DNA from: Rhodospirillales bacterium
Lineage (GTDB): Bacteria; Pseudomonadota; Alphaproteobacteria; Rhodospirillales; Casp-alpha2
Assembly: GCA_017644185.1 (NCBI GenBank)
Contig: JAEPMA010000002.1
Span: 310,001 to 374,000, forward strand
Direction of reading: 5' to 3'
Length of the DNA stretch: 64,000 nt
The notes under the pieces: generated by a model
Told to the model about the DNA's origin: nothing
Seen by the model: only the letters and a program-made list of their open reading frames with translations
Databases searched by the model: none
Program-made: the position numbers and the translations under genes
Shown: positions 62,751 to 64,000 of the stretch, one piece after another
Position numbering within the stretch: position 1 is the stretch's first letter
How the letters are laid out: each line of letters begins with the position of its first letter

Positions 62751-64000
62751 CTACCCCTCACCCGGCAGGCTCGAAGACCCGTCCCCGATCGATAGAAGCG
62801 ATGCGTTGCCGCCGGACGCCGTTGTGTCGATGGAAAGCGAGCGTTCGTGCACGAAGCGGTGCAGATAGTGCGGGCTGCCCGCGAGCGGCTGGCCGGCGCC
62901 GATATCCTGGGCCGGGTTCTCGCGGAACGGAATGACCGGGCGGATCGCGGCGTCGGCACCCGCCAGAACCGCGCTGATCGCGGAAACGAGATCCACCGGT
63001 CCGGCGACCGCGACCGCCTCTACGCCCTTGAGGGCGACCAGATCCCCGAGAGAGGCATCTTTGCCCTTTGAAACCGCGGCGACACATCCCTTGTCGACCC
63101 CAGCGCCGGTGAACATCTTCACCACCCCTTCGGCGACGGCGGAATCCGGGTGCCAGACGACCGCGGCGTTACCGGCAGCCAGCGCGGCCCCGGTTTCGGC
63201 GATCAGTGCCGCAACGCTTCCCGCGCCGCCCGACGAAATACAGAGGACCGGGCCACGGGCGGAAAGGCTGAGTTCGTTCCGCTCCCCCGTTGGGCCGGGC
63301 AACGTTTGCGGATCGCCGAATTCGGCGTCGACGTGGGCCGCGTAAGCCCTGAGATACGCCGCCGCCCGCGCCGCATCGTCACCCGAGATCCCCTTCACCC
63401 CATCGCTTTCGAGCTTCTCGGCCACATCCTCGATCACGTCGCAGCGCATCTCGGCGCTCAAGGACCAGCGATCCATCCCGTCCAGCAGCCCGCCGAGCTT
63501 GCCCCGGTCGATACAACTGTCGTCGAGTGCGATCGGATCATACGCGGGTGCATCCGTCTGATCGCCGGTTTCCGAGACGAACCTGTGCAGATAATCCGGG
63601 CCGCCCGCCTTCGGGCCGGTACCGGAAAGCCCCTGCCCGCCAAACGGCTGCACGCCGACGATGGCGCCGATCTGGTTCCGGTTCACGTACGTGTTCCCCA
63701 CCTTCGCGGCGGCGAAGACACGCCGCCAGTTGTCGTCGATGCGGGTGTGCACCCCCATGGTCAGGCCGTAGCCGGTGTTGTTGATGGTCTCCACGACCTT
63801 CTCCAACTTATCGGATTTGAAGCGGACGACGTGGAGAATCGGACCGAACACTTCGCGCTGAAGCTGACTAAGGCTCTCGATCTCGAACGCGGCGGGGGTC
63901 ACGAACGAGCCGTTCTCCGTCCCCGCGCCCAGCTTGGTGCGCATGATCTCGTTGCCCTCACCCAGCATGCGCTTGATGTGGCCGTTCAGCATATCTTGCG
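62751..64000 (-). CDS. putA: PutA-like, C-terminal part of delta-1-pyrroline-5-carboxylate dehydrogenase (partial)
   Basis: The 3' part of a gene cut by the right window edge. The visible part has EVFGPILHVVRFKSDKLEKV, GNTYVNRNQIGAIVGVQPFG and GGPDYLHRF, the aldehyde-dehydrogenase end of PutA, which oxidises the proline breakdown product to glutamate. The following 200 residues resemble the C-terminal tail of long PutA proteins, including a second, inactive aldehyde-dehydrogenase-like region and a repeated AGSPHYLHRFVHE. The catalytic cysteine would lie outside the window. Confidence 0.85.
   Translation of the reverse strand, partial: QDMLNGHIKRMLGEGNEIMRTKLGAGTENGSFVTPAAFEIESLSQLQREVFGPILHVVRFKSDKLEKVVETINNTGYGLTMGVHTRIDDNWRRVFAAAKVGNTYVNRNQIGAIVGVQPFGGQGLSGTGPKAGGPDYLHRFVSETGDQTDAPAYDPIALDDSCIDRGKLGGLLDGMDRWSLSAEMRCDVIEDVAEKLESDGVKGISGDDAARAAAYLRAYAAHVDAEFGDPQTLPGPTGERNELSLSARGPVLCISSGGAGSVAALIAETGAALAAGNAAVVWHPDSAVAEGVVKMFTGAGVDKGCVAAVSKGKDASLGDLVALKGVEAVAVAGPVDLVSAISAVLAGADAAIRPVIPFRENPAQDIGAGQPLAGSPHYLHRFVHERSLSIDTTASGGNASLLSIGDGSSSLPGEG

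Overview
The window looks like part of an alphaproteobacterial chromosome. The right-hand 23 kb has the gene order glyQ-glyS-ppdK, a class II pyrC, a putA-like proline catabolism gene, an elongator tRNA-Met and families of short palindromic repeats typical of such genomes. The left 41 kb reads as a genomic island: it is visibly less GC-rich (apart from 36.5-39.8 kb), carries none of those repeats that I could see, and consists almost entirely of accessory genes.

Region 1 (about 2.1-26.7 kb) is a complete dpd cluster, the system that inserts 7-deazaguanine bases into DNA and restricts unmodified DNA. On the minus strand the modification operon runs dpdC-dpdB-dpdA-dpdB2-queC, with stop/start overlaps at the first three junctions. 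A second operon follows, dpdE-dpdF-dpdG-dpdH-dpdI-dpdJ-dpdK-dpdD, coding for SNF2-like, RecQ-like and DEAH helicases, a large P-loop ATPase, a coiled-coil protein and a PLD-type nuclease. queE and queD are transcribed divergently, and a YhhQ-family preQ0/preQ1 transporter gene lies just beyond. Together, QueD-QueE-QueC make preQ0 and YhhQ may import it; DpdA (TGT fold) would exchange guanine for preQ0 with DpdB help; DpdC would convert the nitrile to the amide; and DpdD-K would attack DNA that lacks the mark. Unusual points are two different dpdB paralogues flanking dpdA, a QueD without the usual active-site cysteine, and a local preQ0 supply. A HAD hydrolase and a membrane protein lie at the far left.

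Region 2 (26.9-41.0 kb) is a patchwork of accessory modules: a small membrane protein, an HTH protein, a tRNA-Ile with the rare UAU anticodon, a tiny transcription unit (92-aa protein plus a 33-aa hydrophobic peptide, with its own promoter and terminator), an iteron-like field with 21-bp phasing in front of an orphan 221-aa gene, a PcfJ-HIRAN / PD-(D/E)XK nuclease / unknown operon, a DUF1643 gene, a membrane-anchored protein, a DUF2779 iron-sulfur nuclease-exonuclease with a WYL regulator and shared 17-bp operators, and a tandem-MucR regulator with a small partner. The block ends at tRNA-Met, a plausible integration site, but no integrase is visible.

Region 3 (41.1-64.0 kb) is core chromosome: a DUF1194 protein, a lipoprotein, a YhdH/AcuI-type reductase, a cyclic-nucleotide-binding protein, pyrC, a tight five-gene glycosyltransferase/asparagine-synthase operon (surface polysaccharide), a YgfZ-like folate protein, a methyltransferase, an ArsC-like protein with an altered P-loop, a HIT protein, an NMT1-like binding protein, ppdK, glyS, glyQ, a small membrane protein, and the 3' part of a putA-like gene cut by the window edge.
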